Numbered from the stretch's first letter, positions 1 through 9,715 are shown. The stretch: DNA of 64,000 nt from Actinomycetes bacterium (GCA_021819205.1 JAKARV010000002.1:1-64000), one strand, 5' to 3'. The notes: generated by a model not told the origin, from the letters alone. Numbers and translations are program-made.

Positions 1-399
1 CCATTCCTGCCAGCATCTCCAGAAATACTTACATGCCTACACATCATGACTCAAGGAGTGCCAATCTCCATGCCAGGGGCACGAAGGGGATCACGGGACA
101 GGGATTTGGGGGTAACTTCTGGCTAGCGCCACGAGACGACGGATGAGGGCCAAATCTGGCAAAGTGATCACTCATCGAGTCTGGTCGGGCGACCTCGTTT
201 TCAAGCATCGGAATGGCCCTGTTTTCGAACGTTGTTGACACTTTCTTTGAGCCAAGGTTGGATTCCTGCTAACGGAGCACCGGATGGGGATCGGCGAGCA
301 GGTGGAGGAGTGTTCGCGCAAGTGCCAACGCGGCTATTACCGGAAGCTTGCAAAATTCGGCAACCTGCCGCGGGCCAACGAAGAAGATATCGGTGTGGT
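1..399. other. left-edge stretch without a recognisable gene
   Basis: This stretch lies downstream of the minus-strand propeller gene, whose TGA is at 400-402. Several short open frames exist on both strands, but they are rich in Arg, Pro and Ser and I recognise no domain in any. I see no clear GC-rich hairpin followed by a T run. It may hold the 3' untranslated end of the neighbouring gene or the edge of a gene outside the window. Confidence 0.4.
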
Positions 400-2604
400 T
401 CAATTTGGAGAAATTTGTAGCCATTTCGCACTTGATGGACCAAAATTTAAATATCGCAGGGAATCAGGTATAGCAACGAGTAGACCGCTAGAGATCACGC
501 TGTCGCGCGTGCGGGGAGCCAACGTTCGACTTGGTGTAACGATCAAAGTGTGGACAGAAAGATTTGGAGTGTCGCCGGCGTTGGTTGTTTCTGTATTGCT
601 TGTGAGCGTGAGCAGGCAATACCGTAAGCTGCAGGCATCCGAAGCACTGTAGGGTGTAGCGAATTTACTTTGGCGGGTGAGGTGGAGTTCTTGTACGTGC
701 CAATTGGTAGATAGGAGATCGCCCTTAAGCAGCAAGATGCGTTGAGTCGTGGCTACAATAGCCGCACAACCAGCACCGTTGCTGCACGCTATGGAGTTGA
801 TCGCTGGATCGGGGAGACCCGATGGCACCGGTCCCGTGAGATTCACTAGCTGCCAACTGGCTCCGTGATCGGTCGAACGGGCAATGAACGGGCGGAGGGT
901 GCCATAACCAAGAGCGAAATCGTGCTGCCCGATCGAGACGCAGACGCCGTTGGTGTCACATGTGACAGAACTGGCCGATAGATCGTTGATCGCGTTGTCG
1001 GCGCGTGCGTGTCGCCAGGTATTGCCGCCGTTCGTGGTCCAAAAAGCAGGAAAGCCGTGGTGGTTGCTGACGCCGCCGACCAGCATTACGCAGGCCGACA
1101 TCGAAGTGCATGCGAGGGATTCAGGGGTGACGCCCGTAGGAAGTTTTCGGACCGCCGTTGTTCGCGTAACCGGGTCGATCGACATCAGCTGATAAGGGCC
1201 ACTACCGACTTGAACTACCAGTTCGCAGGTGGTAGCGCTTGGGCAAGCCATCGCTATTGGGGTCAATAGGCTTACTCCCGCGTCCGGACTGCGCAACACA
1301 AACGAGTTGGCGATGCGATTGCGGGGAGCTTGAAGCGTCAATAGCTGTAGTCTTCCATTTGACTCTACTATCGCGTAGCACGCGCCGGAAAAACAAGTCG
1401 CCAGTTGACTGCCGTACGGTACGAAATTAGCGCCTTGCCGCAATGAAGGCGACAAAGGCGAACCAAGCCGGAAGGAGCTTGGTTGTAGTGTGCTGATGTA
1501 GCTGGTTGTGGGGCCAACTCCCGGATAACTCAACACCAGCAAGCATTCTGGAGAGGAGCCCTTGCACTTTAATGACGGCTCGTCGAGACTGAGTCCTTGT
1601 GGGACGGTTACGGGTGAGAGCGTCAAGCCGATTGACAAAAAATCCGTTTCAACCTTTGCCGTCGTGGTTGTAATGTAACACTGGTTTGTGCTACAGGCAA
1701 GTTGGCGCGCAAAGGTGTCGGTAGTTCTTTCGAGTGTGGTTGTTGATCCGCTGTTGCTAACACCAGTTACCATGATTTCGTGGCCGGCGTTCGGTCCAGA
1801 ACTTTGAACGAGGTAACAAACATAAGTATCACAAGCCGCTTCGTCCCCGGGCGCAACTTGCATGGGACTAAGTACCCGAGTGAACCCGTTGCCAAGGCCT
1901 CCACCAACAACCTCTTCGTCTTCGATCATCGCGCCTGGCAACACAATGACGTCGACGCAGTTTGATGCCGCCGCACAAGCCACTTGGTTCGTTGATCCTT
2001 TGGGCTCGCTTGGCAGCTTCACCGGAGTCCAACTCGTCGATTGCCCAGACTCCAGTACTTCCGGCTGTCCATTGAACGTTCCGGTTATCCAACAAGCGCC
2101 AAGCGAGGTACACCCCACCGAAGCCGGGATCATCTGATTCTCAAGCGGAACGGCGCTCCACGATACGCCGGCATTGCTCGTGACAAAAAGCTTCCCATTG
2201 GTTCCGGAAGGGCCAGATCCGGCGATGACCAGGCACGACTCAGAACTTTGACAAGCGACTCCGATCACTAGTTGTCGCGGTCCAGCGAGGGGAGGAAGCT
2301 GGGCAAAGTTTGCTTCCGGTGCCCTTCGTATCCATAGCTGCGATGTGTTTCCCGAATTGGTTGAGGTGGCGAGGAGGCACGTCGTGGAGGCACACGCAAA
2401 GTGCTCGGGTGCTTCGAGCTTGTTTGCTGGCACCAGCGAAGCGTGAATAGCACCGACGCGGAGCGTAGGAGATTGGATTAACGATCCGCCCGGCGGAGGA
2501 TTTTGGTGCTGCTGGTTGCCGGCTATGGCAGCAATGCTGGTGCCGGCAACGGCAAAGAGGACCACCAGCGCGACTCCGGCACCTGTACTCCGTCTCGAAA
2601 TCAT
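400..2604 (-). CDS. secreted multi-repeat beta-propeller-like protein with paired cysteines
   Basis: The 734-residue product starts with a signal peptide (Arg-rich n-region, hydrophobic core to about residue 28). The rest is a series of about 13 short motifs in which two cysteines are 3-5 residues apart, such as ACASTTCLLA, ACQSSESCLVI, ACSTNQCYIT and ACPSATTCELV, spaced roughly 40-60 residues. Asp-box-like motifs of BNR/sialidase-type propellers appear between them (SNAGVSW, TNGGNTW, STDHGASW). This fits one or two beta-propellers with one disulfide per blade, exported and probably acting on or near the cell surface. No catalytic residues are identifiable, so enzymatic activity is unknown. 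It lies 70 bases downstream of the rpf-like gene on the same strand and may be co-transcribed. Export is well supported; function is not. Confidence 0.75.
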   Translation of the reverse strand: MISRRSTGAGVALVVLFAVAGTSIAAIAGNQQHQNPPPGGSLIQSPTLRVGAIHASLVPANKLEAPEHFACASTTCLLATSTNSGNTSQLWIRRAPEANFAQLPPLAGPRQLVIGVACQSSESCLVIAGSGPSGTNGKLFVTSNAGVSWSAVPLENQMIPASVGCTSLGACWITGTFNGQPEVLESGQSTSWTPVKLPSEPKGSTNQVACAAASNCVDVIVLPGAMIEDEEVVGGGLGNGFTRVLSPMQVAPGDEAACDTYVCYLVQSSGPNAGHEIMVTGVSNSGSTTTLERTTDTFARQLACSTNQCYITTTTAKVETDFLSIGLTLSPVTVPQGLSLDEPSLKCKGSSPECLLVLSYPGVGPTTSYISTLQPSSFRLGSPLSPSLRQGANFVPYGSQLATCFSGACYAIVESNGRLQLLTLQAPRNRIANSFVLRSPDAGVSLLTPIAMACPSATTCELVVQVGSGPYQLMSIDPVTRTTAVRKLPTGVTPESLACTSMSACVMLVGGVSNHHGFPAFWTTNGGNTWRHARADNAINDLSASSVTCDTNGVCVSIGQHDFALGYGTLRPFIARSTDHGASWQLVNLTGPVPSGLPDPAINSIACSNGAGCAAIVATTQRILLLKGDLLSTNWHVQELHLTRQSKFATPYSASDACSLRYCLLTLTSNTETTNAGDTPNLSVHTLIVTPSRTLAPRTRDSVISSGLLVAIPDSLRYLNFGPSSAKWLQISPN

Positions 2605-2674
2605 TCGGCCTCCGGATCCGATCGCATTGCCAACTATAGGTCAATGCCACAGGCTGGCAAAAGGTCAAGGGTCG

Positions 2675-3688
2675 TTAAAAACCTAGCATTGCCGAGCAAG
2701 CTGGCCACTGCCCCCACCCGGAACGGGCGAGCAAAGTTTCAGCCGCTTGATCCTGAGTTGCGGGAGGCGCCTGGTTCGGGTAGCCGCCGAACCCCAAGTT
2801 GAGCCAGGTCGACTCGGAAAATTGGTAGGCGCCGTAGTATCCGTTGCCGGTGTTCTCCTGGTAGTTGTTCCCGGACTCGCAGTAGCGCAGCGCTTGCAGC
2901 TGCGAAGGGGAGGCCGGTCCGGAGACGCTGCCAGACGGAGAATGGCTCACAATGTTGAGTGCTGCACCGATCCCGCCGCCCTGGGGCAGTCCCTGGGGTT
3001 GGCTGTTTTTGGCGGCTAGCGCTTGCTGCACCAACTGGGCGATCTGCCCTTTTATCTGGCTGAGGGTACTTTCTTCGTTAATAACCTGGGCGTTGATCGA
3101 GGTCTGTGCCTGATCGAGCTGGGCTAGGGTAGCCTTTGCGGCATCCTCTTTGGCCAAGAGGGCCTCCTGCGCCTGAAGCAGCTGTTCTCTGGCCTTGCGA
3201 AATGCGGTGATCTCACTCTGGATGCTCATCGAAGCAAACGATTGGTAGTCTTCGCGCAGGGCGTCGGTCGCAAGCGGAGAGTCCAGATAGTCGAGGACGG
3301 AAGAGTAGGAGGACCTCTGGATGAAGACCGCGACTGCTGACTGCGCAAGGCGGTTGCGGTCACCAGTGTATGCAGCTTCGGCTGTGGCGACACGCGACTG
3401 GTACGTTTGCACCTGTGCTTGGGCTTGGTCGTAGCTGGCCTGCGCTTCTCCAATCTGGACCGCGAGCGTATGAAGCTGGGCGCTTTGCGACATTATCTGC
3501 GCGGCCATCGAGTTCGCCTCGGCCTGCAGGCTTGCCTGCGATACCGGAGACGAAGGCGGCGTTGCGGTTGCCGCGCCTGATGCGACTAAGACTGCTGGTA
3601 TTGCGAACCGGGTTAGAACTCTAACGGTAGATGCAATGTTCGCGCGCTTGATGCATCTGGGTTGAATAATCTCTCCTTCTTTCGACAC
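2675..3688 (-). CDS. secreted coiled-coil protein with C-terminal Rpf-like transglycosylase domain
   Basis: The N-terminus carries a basic stretch and hydrophobic core ending near ATATP, a likely Sec signal. Residues about 45-220 are a Gln/Ala-rich coiled coil, as in the N-terminal regions of RipA and CwlO-type hydrolases. A Gly/Pro/Ser linker follows. Residues about 267-337 match the resuscitation-promoting-factor fold (transglycosylase-like, PF06737): LRYCESGNNY with the candidate catalytic Glu near 271, GAYQFSESTW, and a closing Cys near 331 that could pair with Cys270. The expected role is cleavage of peptidoglycan glycan strands during growth or division. The listed start is a GTG with no close Shine-Dalgarno site; an AAGGAGAG lies inside codons 3-6 (see findings). 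The upstream gene is aconitase, 359 bases away. Confidence 0.85.
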   Translation of the reverse strand: MSKEGEIIQPRCIKRANIASTVRVLTRFAIPAVLVASGAATATPPSSPVSQASLQAEANSMAAQIMSQSAQLHTLAVQIGEAQASYDQAQAQVQTYQSRVATAEAAYTGDRNRLAQSAVAVFIQRSSYSSVLDYLDSPLATDALREDYQSFASMSIQSEITAFRKAREQLLQAQEALLAKEDAAKATLAQLDQAQTSINAQVINEESTLSQIKGQIAQLVQQALAAKNSQPQGLPQGGGIGAALNIVSHSPSGSVSGPASPSQLQALRYCESGNNYQENTGNGYYGAYQFSESTWLNLGFGGYPNQAPPATQDQAAETLLARSGWGQWPACSAMLGF

Positions 3689-4047
3689 CGGCTAGGGCGC
3701 ACCCTCCGATTTTCTAATCGTGGATGTATTTCGCCTATTTCATGCCAACACGGTAACGTAGCTGTCGCAACCAGGTTGGCGTAGTTAGCCGGTGTTTTGT
3801 GGGAGTCCGAACCGCCCGGTGCGCCGCATATTGCCTCGATCTACGGAGGCTTGTGCAGCACTACTATACCAGGCCACTACCGAGGCAGATACACTGCTCC
3901 CGGCCAACGTGCTACAAAATGCAGTCGCGCTGGGTCCAGAACCCACGCCAATAACGCCTGTCAAACTGCTTAGCAGTGCCCCCTTTTCGAGCTCCTAAAC
4001 GCTCTTACCAATATACCAGGCCAAAGAGGAATGAGAGACCGGTAAGG
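3689..4047 (-). other. long leader/intergenic region between acn and the rpf-like gene
   Basis: This 359-base gap separates aconitase from the rpf-like gene on the minus strand. It must hold the rpf promoter and leader. Rpf genes in other actinobacteria often have c-di-AMP (ydaO-type) riboswitches. I see an isolated GCGACAGCTA here but not the GGGGAA and GGGTGAA blocks of that element. A hairpin near the aconitase end is listed separately. No open frame looks like a gene. Confidence 0.45.
3927..3948 (-). terminator. candidate terminator hairpin after aconitase
   Basis: On the minus strand GCGTGGGT pairs with ACCCAGCGC (8 pairs, one bulged G) around a five-base TCTGG loop. It is about 100 bases past the aconitase stop. 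The T run behind it is short (ATTTTG), so efficient Rho-independent termination is uncertain. Confidence 0.3.
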
Positions 4048-6309
4048 CTAGCGGAGCTGCGCTCGGATCAGGTTAAGGGCACTGCCCGCCTTGAACCACT
4101 GGATGTGAAGCTCCGAAAGGGTATGCCGCAGCTCGAACTCCTCGATGGAACCGTCCGCGTGGTGGAGGCGGCCGGTGACCTCCCGGTTGGGTGCAAGGTT
4201 GGCTAGGCCGACGAGGTCGATAGTGTCGTTCCGTTGAATCTTGTCATAGACCCCGCGGTCGGCAAAGGTAAGCGGGAGCATTCCCTGCTTTTTGAGGTTT
4301 GCCTCTGCGATTCGAGCGAACGAGCGGGCAATGATAGCGCGTCCACCTAGGTAACGCGGCTCCATAGCGGCGTGCTCGCGCGATGACCCTTCGCCATAGT
4401 TCTCGTCTCCGATCGCGATCCATGCCAACCCGGCTGCCTTGTAGTGGCGTGCTACTTCGGAAAGCTGCTCTACTGCCTTGTGGATCTGGCACCAACCTTT
4501 CCCGGTCTCGTCGGCAAAGGCGTTGTTGACACCGAGGAAGAGGTTGTTGGAGATGTTCTCCAAATGCCCGCGGTAGCGGAGCCATGGTCCCGCAGCGGAG
4601 ATATGGTCGGTGGTGCACTTTCCCACGGCTTTCATGAGAACCGGGAGACCAATCAGATCCTTGCCGTCCCACGCAGGGAAGGGCATGAGCAGCTGGAGCC
4701 GTTCTGAAGCCGGGTCGACGGCGACCGTGCGATCTGCGGGAGTGATCTCGGGACCAAAAAACCCCTTCTCATTCGGCGCGAATCCGGTCAAGGGAAGTTC
4801 TTGGCCGCTAGGGGCGGGAACTATGTTGCCCTCGAGCTTGTCGGTAAGTGGGTTGAACGCGAGCGTGCCGGCAAGGGCGTAGGCCACTACCACTTCAGGG
4901 GAGGCGATAAAGGCCTGAGTAGCCGGGTTTCCATCGTTGCGCTTGGGGAAGTTGCGGTTATAAGAGGTAAGGATGGAGTTGAGCGCGCCAGGTTCGGTGT
5001 CGGATCGGCTCCACTGGCCGATGCAAGGTCCACAGGCGTTGGCAAGCACCGTTGCTCCAATGGCAGTAAGGTCCTCCAGGAGTCCATCGCGCTCAATGGT
5101 CGCTCGGGTCCGCTCCGATCCGGGCGTCACCAGCAGAGGGCTTTGAACTCGCAGCCCACGGCTCTTTGCCCAGCGGGCTATCGAGGCAGCGCGAGAGATA
5201 TCCTCGTAGGACGAGTTGGTACAGGATCCGACGAGGCAGTAAGAGAGAGTGGTCGGCCAGCCGTTTGCCTTTGCCTCTGCCCCTATTGCACCGGTTCCTC
5301 GACCAAGGTCCGGGGTGGCAGGACCGACTATCTGCGGTTCAAGCTCGCTCAGATCGATCTCGATTACTTGGTCAAAGTAGCTGGCTGGATCCGCTTCGAC
5401 CTCGGTGTCGATGCTGAGAAGGGGCAGATTTTCGGCAACCAGCGCGGCCACCTCGGCCCTGCCGGTTGAGTTCAAATAGGCGATGGTGTGGTCATCGGCG
5501 GAGAAGAGGGAGCAGGTGGCGCCGATCTCGGCGCCCATATTACAAATGGTCGCCTTTCCGGTGGCCGAAAGTGCACGCGCGCCATCGCCGAAGTACTCGA
5601 TGACCGCCCCAGTGCCTCCCTTGACGGTCAAAATCTGGGCAACTTTCAGTATTACATCCTTGGGCGCGGTCCAGCCACTGGGCGACCCCTTGAGATGTAC
5701 CCCGATGATCTTGGGAAAACGGACGTTGAATGGCTGGCCAACCATGACGTCGACGGCATCGGCGCCACCTACGCCGATAGCGATCATTCCAAGCCCTCCG
5801 GCGTTCGGGGTGTGGGAGTCGGTGCCGATCATCATCCCGCCGGGAAAGGCGTACTGTTCCAGAACCACTTGGTGGATGATTCCGGATCCCGGTGCCCAAA
5901 ATCCAATCCCGTGTTTTGCCGATACTTGCTTGAGAAAGTCGTAAACCTCGCGGTTGGTGTCCTCGGCCGCGTGAAGATCTTCGCTTGCCCCCGATCGCGC
6001 TTGAATCAGGTGATCGCAGTGGACAGTGGTGGGTACGGCTACCTCGGGAAGGCCCGCGGTGAGGAACTGGAGAAGTGCCATCTGAGCGGTGGCGTCCTGC
6101 ATCGCCACCCGGTCGGGAAGGAGATCCACGTAGCTCGCTCCGCGCTCAACATCGGAGTGCGACGGCTCTGCAAGGTGGGCAAAAAAGATCTTCTCTGCCA
6201 AAGTGAGTGGGCGTCCAAGCCGTTCTCTTGCTACAGCAACGCGCTGGTCCAATTGGGCGTATATCTGCTTTATCGAGCTAGTCGGCGTGGTAACGGCGGC
6301 GGTCGGCAT
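4048..6309 (-). CDS. acn: aconitate hydratase, mitochondrial-type (about 753 aa)
   Basis: Aconitase converts citrate to isocitrate in the TCA cycle using a [4Fe-4S] cluster. The cluster cysteines are visible in [10 protein letters not shown] and in ACGPCIGQW. Other family blocks are [26 protein letters not shown] and, in the swivelling C-terminal domain, [18 protein letters not shown] followed by ARSFARI. At about 753 residues it resembles the roughly 780-residue mitochondrial enzyme rather than bacterial AcnA or AcnB. I chose the ATG at 6309 because AAAGGGGG sits six bases upstream; an in-frame ATG at 6357 would add 16 poorly conserved residues inside the divergent promoter. The gntR gene starts 66 bases away in the opposite direction, which suggests local control. 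Confidence 0.95.
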   Translation of the reverse strand: MPTAAVTTPTSSIKQIYAQLDQRVAVARERLGRPLTLAEKIFFAHLAEPSHSDVERGASYVDLLPDRVAMQDATAQMALLQFLTAGLPEVAVPTTVHCDHLIQARSGASEDLHAAEDTNREVYDFLKQVSAKHGIGFWAPGSGIIHQVVLEQYAFPGGMMIGTDSHTPNAGGLGMIAIGVGGADAVDVMVGQPFNVRFPKIIGVHLKGSPSGWTAPKDVILKVAQILTVKGGTGAVIEYFGDGARALSATGKATICNMGAEIGATCSLFSADDHTIAYLNSTGRAEVAALVAENLPLLSIDTEVEADPASYFDQVIEIDLSELEPQIVGPATPDLGRGTGAIGAEAKANGWPTTLSYCLVGSCTNSSYEDISRAASIARWAKSRGLRVQSPLLVTPGSERTRATIERDGLLEDLTAIGATVLANACGPCIGQWSRSDTEPGALNSILTSYNRNFPKRNDGNPATQAFIASPEVVVAYALAGTLAFNPLTDKLEGNIVPAPSGQELPLTGFAPNEKGFFGPEITPADRTVAVDPASERLQLLMPFPAWDGKDLIGLPVLMKAVGKCTTDHISAAGPWLRYRGHLENISNNLFLGVNNAFADETGKGWCQIHKAVEQLSEVARHYKAAGLAWIAIGDENYGEGSSREHAAMEPRYLGGRAIIARSFARIAEANLKKQGMLPLTFADRGVYDKIQRNDTIDLVGLANLAPNREVTGRLHHADGSIEEFELRHTLSELHIQWFKAGSALNLIRAQLR

Positions 6310-6375
6310 GTCGATCCCCCTTTCGCGGTCATCGGCTATGATACAAGTATAAGACATGTTCGGGTACCAAGATAC
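6310..6375. promoter_or_regulatory. divergent acn/gntR promoter-operator region
   Basis: Only 66 bases separate the two divergent starts, so both promoters must lie here or overlap the coding ends. AT-rich hexamers resembling -10 boxes occur on the minus strand (TATACT, TATCAT). The dyad ATAC-AA-GTAT at 6341-6350 is the clearest symmetric element and could be the operator for the GntR protein. No good -35/-10 pair at 16-18 base spacing was found. Confidence 0.4.
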
Positions 6376-7107
6376 GTGAGCGTGGCTGATCAGCTGAGAA
6401 TGGATCTCACCTCAGCCACACTTTACCGAGGAGATCTGCTTCCATCCGAGGCAGAGTTGAGCGCGCGCTTTGCGGTGTCGAGGATAACGGTGAGGCGCGC
6501 CTTGGAGGTCTTGCGCACCGAGGGCTTGGTGGAGTCGAGACAAGGGCTCGGCTGGCTGGTGGTGCAGGAGCCGTTTAAGCAGGTGCTTGGCCGATTTACC
6601 ACGATCGAGGAGCAGCTCGAGGAGCTTGGAGTCGCAACTCGGAGGTGCATTGTTGGCTCCAGGACGGTCAGGGCTAATGGGCGTCTCGAAGAGGTTCTCG
6701 GGGGAGGAGAGCTCCTGGAGGTCACCCGGGTAAACCTAGCCGATGGCCAGCCCTTTGCCCGGGTAACGGTTTGGGTCCAGTCCTATTTGGCGCGCTCCTT
6801 TACCCTCGACGAGGTGGAGGAGCACAGCTTTTACGCGCTTCTGTCGCGATCGGGAACATTGAAGCTTCCGCTGGCCCGGGCGGTGCAGAACATCGCGGCA
6901 ACCGCGATCTCCGAGGAGGATGCGGAACTCCTCAAGGTCAGTGCGGGTTCGCCTGGGCTGCTTTGCGAGCGGATCACCTTCGACCGGGGCGATCATCCGA
7001 TTTTGTTTTCGCGGTACGTCTTCCCGGGGTCGCGGGCGATCTTCGAAGTCGAGCTGAGCTCGGAGGTCAGTTCGATCGCTCCAACCGGACTGCGGCTGCT
7101 CGAATAA
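6376..7107 (+). CDS. GntR-family (HutC/UTRA subfamily) transcriptional regulator
   Basis: The first 70 residues form a GntR winged helix: [28 protein letters not shown] and [18 protein letters not shown]. The rest is a UTRA effector domain of the HutC/YvoA type, ending in [22 protein letters not shown] domains bind small metabolites such as sugar phosphates or histidine-pathway intermediates; the ligand here is unknown. The frame is open far upstream only because it is antisense to aconitase. The first plausible start is GTG 6376, just after the conserved Pro-Arg-Tyr; GTG 6382 is an alternative. The protein is about 243 residues, normal for the subfamily. Its divergent position suggests it controls acn and itself, by inference. 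Confidence 0.85.
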   Translation: MSVADQLRMDLTSATLYRGDLLPSEAELSARFAVSRITVRRALEVLRTEGLVESRQGLGWLVVQEPFKQVLGRFTTIEEQLEELGVATRRCIVGSRTVRANGRLEEVLGGGELLEVTRVNLADGQPFARVTVWVQSYLARSFTLDEVEEHSFYALLSRSGTLKLPLARAVQNIAATAISEEDAELLKVSAGSPGLLCERITFDRGDHPILFSRYVFPGSRAIFEVELSSEVSSIAPTGLRLLE

Positions 7108-7142
7108 CCGTACGGAGGCTCCTTGAAGGGGCCCTCGTATGG
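7108..7142. terminator. strong hairpin between convergent gntR and glycosyltransferase gene
   Basis: Starting directly after the gntR stop, the 35 bases fold into a near-perfect hairpin of about 15 pairs (three G-T wobbles, one A-C mismatch) with a three-base TGA loop. It fills most of the 50-base gap between convergent genes, so it probably works as a bidirectional terminator, although neither side has a long T run. Confidence 0.55.
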
Positions 7143-7157
7143 CTGGTATGGTTCTGG

Positions 7158-8717
7158 TTACCTGACGGCGTAGGAGAGGCATTGGGCCGCGCAGATTGCG
7201 GGGCCGGGGACGACCTTGCGGATGGTTACCCGGAAGTAGCCGGAGCCGAATCGGGCGATAGGCTTGGAGTGCTCAAAAGCTATAAAGACTGGCTTTACTG
7301 TTGAGTCCTTAATACTTTTTATGTCGGCTCTGTTGTAAGTTTGCGATGGGAGTTGGAGAGTACTGCGAAGATCAGCTGTCGAAACGATGTAGCCGATGTC
7401 TTTTACCGGATTCGGGTAGCGGTGGTTAACCTCTGGATCGGGACCGTACTTCCAGACCCAGACCACGTGCGTCGGGGCGAACCCCTCGTCGACCAGATCC
7501 AGCCACAGGTAGTCGTCGGTGATGAGCACCGATCTCCGCGGGACGTGTGCGTTGATCCACCTTTCGGCTTGAAGGACGAAGCGCCAGTTGTTGCTCGCCG
7601 GAGCGGTACTCATCAGATGGGCGTCCGCTAGTGCGTAGCTGGGGTAGACGAGATAGCTACCGGCTACGAGGTCCGCCGTTGCCAGCAACGCTCCGGCAAC
7701 TTGTCTTGTGCGCTGGGAGCGCTTGGCGATGTCGTCCATGCTCAGCACCCGCTTCGGCCGCTTGGAGGTGGAGATCTCCGGTTCCGCGCCGGTCAGGTCG
7801 ATCACCAGGTTGCGTTGATTCCAACGCCGCATCAGCGACACCAGCGAGGTGAGCGGTGCGGTCAGCGCATCGATGACGATCCTAGCTCCAAGCCCGATTG
7901 CAAGCGCGCCGGTGCCCAGGTAGGCGATGACGAACATCGCCGGTACGTACCCTCCGGGCCTCACCAGCATCGCGGCTCCAAGCAGGTTCATTACTCCGAT
8001 GAAGGAGGTAGAGCGGCGACCGAGGCAGATAACGCTCGATGCGAGGGTTGCAATTAGGAAGTAGGGATCGAGGCCCCACCAGGTGGAGAAGAATTTGGAC
8101 GCCATCGTTCCGGAGGTAAATATACTTCCGCCTGAATATCGCTGGAAAAGCTGCCATTCGATCGCCCCGATCAAGCTGGTGTGGTGGGGACCGGCCGGGA
8201 ACTCGCCGCGAAGGATGGCAAAGAACGGGTAAAATGCGACAACGATACCCGAGGTGCCAAGAAAAACGGCAATTGAGAATTTGCGTAAAGCAGCCTTGGT
8301 GTTGATCGCAATGTACAAAATTGCTGACGGCAAGAAGAGCGCCAGCGTCTCCTTGAAAACCACTGCGATTCCAAGGGGCATGCCTCCGATGGCTGCTCGC
8401 CAGGGCCAGCTGCGCGAAGACGCCAACGCGGCGATACTCAGCGGCATCCACGTCAGCCCGATGTTGACGAGGAGTACCTGCCGGAGGTAGTGGATCGAGA
8501 GCGGGGAGAGGCAAAAGATTGCGAGTGCTCCCAGGCAGATCAGAACCCTGACCTTGAGGCGCCGGAGGATGTAGTGGAGTGCGAAGGCGTAGACGGTGGA
8601 GCAGATCGGTATGAACTTTTGCGCCGCCAGCGTGGTCATGATCTGGCCGCGGCCGGAGGGATGGGTGAGCTAGCTCGAAATAGCGATCTGGATCCATCCC
8701 ATTGGCAGGATCGACCA
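7158..8717 (-). pseudogene. 5'-truncated GT39-type membrane glycosyltransferase with in-frame stop
   Basis: The intact ORF (ATG at 8639, 493 residues) has many hydrophobic segments, a conserved FKETLALFLPSAI region and a soluble C-terminal part, as in GT-C/GT39 (ArnT/PMT-like) polyprenol-phosphate-sugar transferases. It lacks the usual N-terminus: the first luminal loop with its acidic motif and first helices. In the same frame directly upstream is PMGWIQIAISS, a TAG at 8670-8672, then LTHPSGRGQI and the ATG. This matches the family pattern of a Pro-Pro-x-Gly-Trp-Ile-Gln block running into x-LTHP. The TAG may replace a Trp codon. Upstream of about 8717 no frame continues convincingly. The gene therefore looks inactivated, unless a short form starting at 8639 is functional. 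Confidence 0.6.
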
Positions 8718-8949
8718 CTCAGCGGGTCTTCGCAACTGAGGCGAATGCTTCTCACGGGTGCCACAACGTTGGTCCGGACGACTGGCTTGTTGACAAGTTG
8801 AGCTGATAAACCAGGTCGGCCGTTGCAAAATGGAGGCCTTAAGGGCGGTAGCAGTTGCCACTGCGCCCAAGTTTAAAGCGGTTCGAGGTACGGTGCATTA
8901 GGATGCACGGCTTCGATCGATATCGTCCTCTAGGCGGGAGAGGTATGGT
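8718..8949. other. degenerate region upstream of the broken glycosyltransferase
   Basis: This is the divergent space between the glycosyltransferase remnant and the lipoate-ligase-like gene. It should encode the missing N-terminus of the former, but all three minus frames are interrupted and no family motif is recognisable. The promoter of the plus-strand gene at 8950 presumably lies near its right end. Confidence 0.4.
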
Positions 8950-9642
8950 TTGGTGATCTCTGGTTCGGTTTCCAATGGCCCTGCCTGCCGTTGGCGAGTT
9001 GATCGGGTTGTGACGTCGGCGGAGGAGGCGCACTGCTTTTGGCCGGCCACCGGCGATTTGCTGCCGTTGGCCAGGTTGGTAGACACCGTCGATTCGGCGG
9101 TTGTCTTTGGTTCTTCGACCCCTGCGGAGGAGTACTCTCTTGCCGCTATCACATCCGCGGGGTACGAGGTCGTCCGGAGGCGTAGCGGCGGCGGGGCGGT
9201 GATCGTGACGCCGCAAGATCAACTTTGGTTGATGCTTTACCTTGACTCGCATGATCCGCTTATCTCGTCAGATCTTGGCCGCTCGTTTATCTGGCTCGGG
9301 GAGCTTTTCCAGCGGGTGATCATGGATATAGCTGGTCTCGAGCTGGAACTGGTGACGGAGCGGCAACCGCCAACAGATGGCTCCCGCATCGCCTGCTTCG
9401 CAGGTCTCGGCTTCGGAGAGCTTCACGTCTCTGGCAGAAAAGTTCTTGGTCTTTCGCAGCGGCGGAGCCAGGGTGTCGTGAGTTTCCAAGCTTCGCTGCT
9501 CTTTGTGGATCGACAAGCAGAGCTGATTAACTTTTTACGCCCCAGTATGCCTGCCCCGGAGTCGGCAGGTTTGGCAGAGCTGTGCGATTTTGATCGGAAG
9601 CTGCTCGTCGAGGCGGTTATCTCCGCAATCACCAGCCGCTAA
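8950..9642 (+). CDS. lipoate-protein ligase A / octanoyltransferase family protein
   Basis: The 230-residue protein has the BPL/LPL catalytic fold: YEVVRRRSGGGAVIV is the RRxGGG lipoate-binding loop, and FGELHVSGRKVLGLSQRRS contains the Lys of the KxxG-x-AQ-R motif expected to attack or position the acyl group. The family transfers lipoyl or octanoyl groups to E2 and GcvH proteins. It is shorter than E. coli LplA and lacks the accessory C-terminal domain, so it could be a LipM-like transferase or a two-part ligase. The start is TTG 8950, with GGGAGAGG about seven bases upstream; GTG 8953 is also possible. The lipoylated E2 encoded at 60792-62027 is a natural substrate candidate. Confidence 0.75.
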   Translation: MVISGSVSNGPACRWRVDRVVTSAEEAHCFWPATGDLLPLARLVDTVDSAVVFGSSTPAEEYSLAAITSAGYEVVRRRSGGGAVIVTPQDQLWLMLYLDSHDPLISSDLGRSFIWLGELFQRVIMDIAGLELELVTERQPPTDGSRIACFAGLGFGELHVSGRKVLGLSQRRSQGVVSFQASLLFVDRQAELINFLRPSMPAPESAGLAELCDFDRKLLVEAVISAITSR

Positions 9643-9715
9643 CCCGGCATTCGAACCAAAAACCGATCGAAATTCGGTCAAGTTTTGTCAACGCTTGCCG
9701 AAAAATCTCATTGAA

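Noticed and set aside
3689-4047. c-di-AMP (ydaO-type) riboswitch in the rpf leader
   Set aside because: A GCGACAGCTA stretch resembles the 3' part of the motif, but the other conserved blocks (GGGGAA, GGGTGAA, GTAGGC) are absent at the right spacing.
5488-6375. Long 5' extension of the GntR reading frame
   Set aside because: It is antisense to aconitase, encodes no domain, and the winged-helix domain starts just after 6376.
7882-8718. 278-codon minus-strand ORF overlapping the glycosyltransferase
   Set aside because: It is rich in Arg, Pro and His, typical of a shifted-frame shadow, although its first residues lie in the damaged region.
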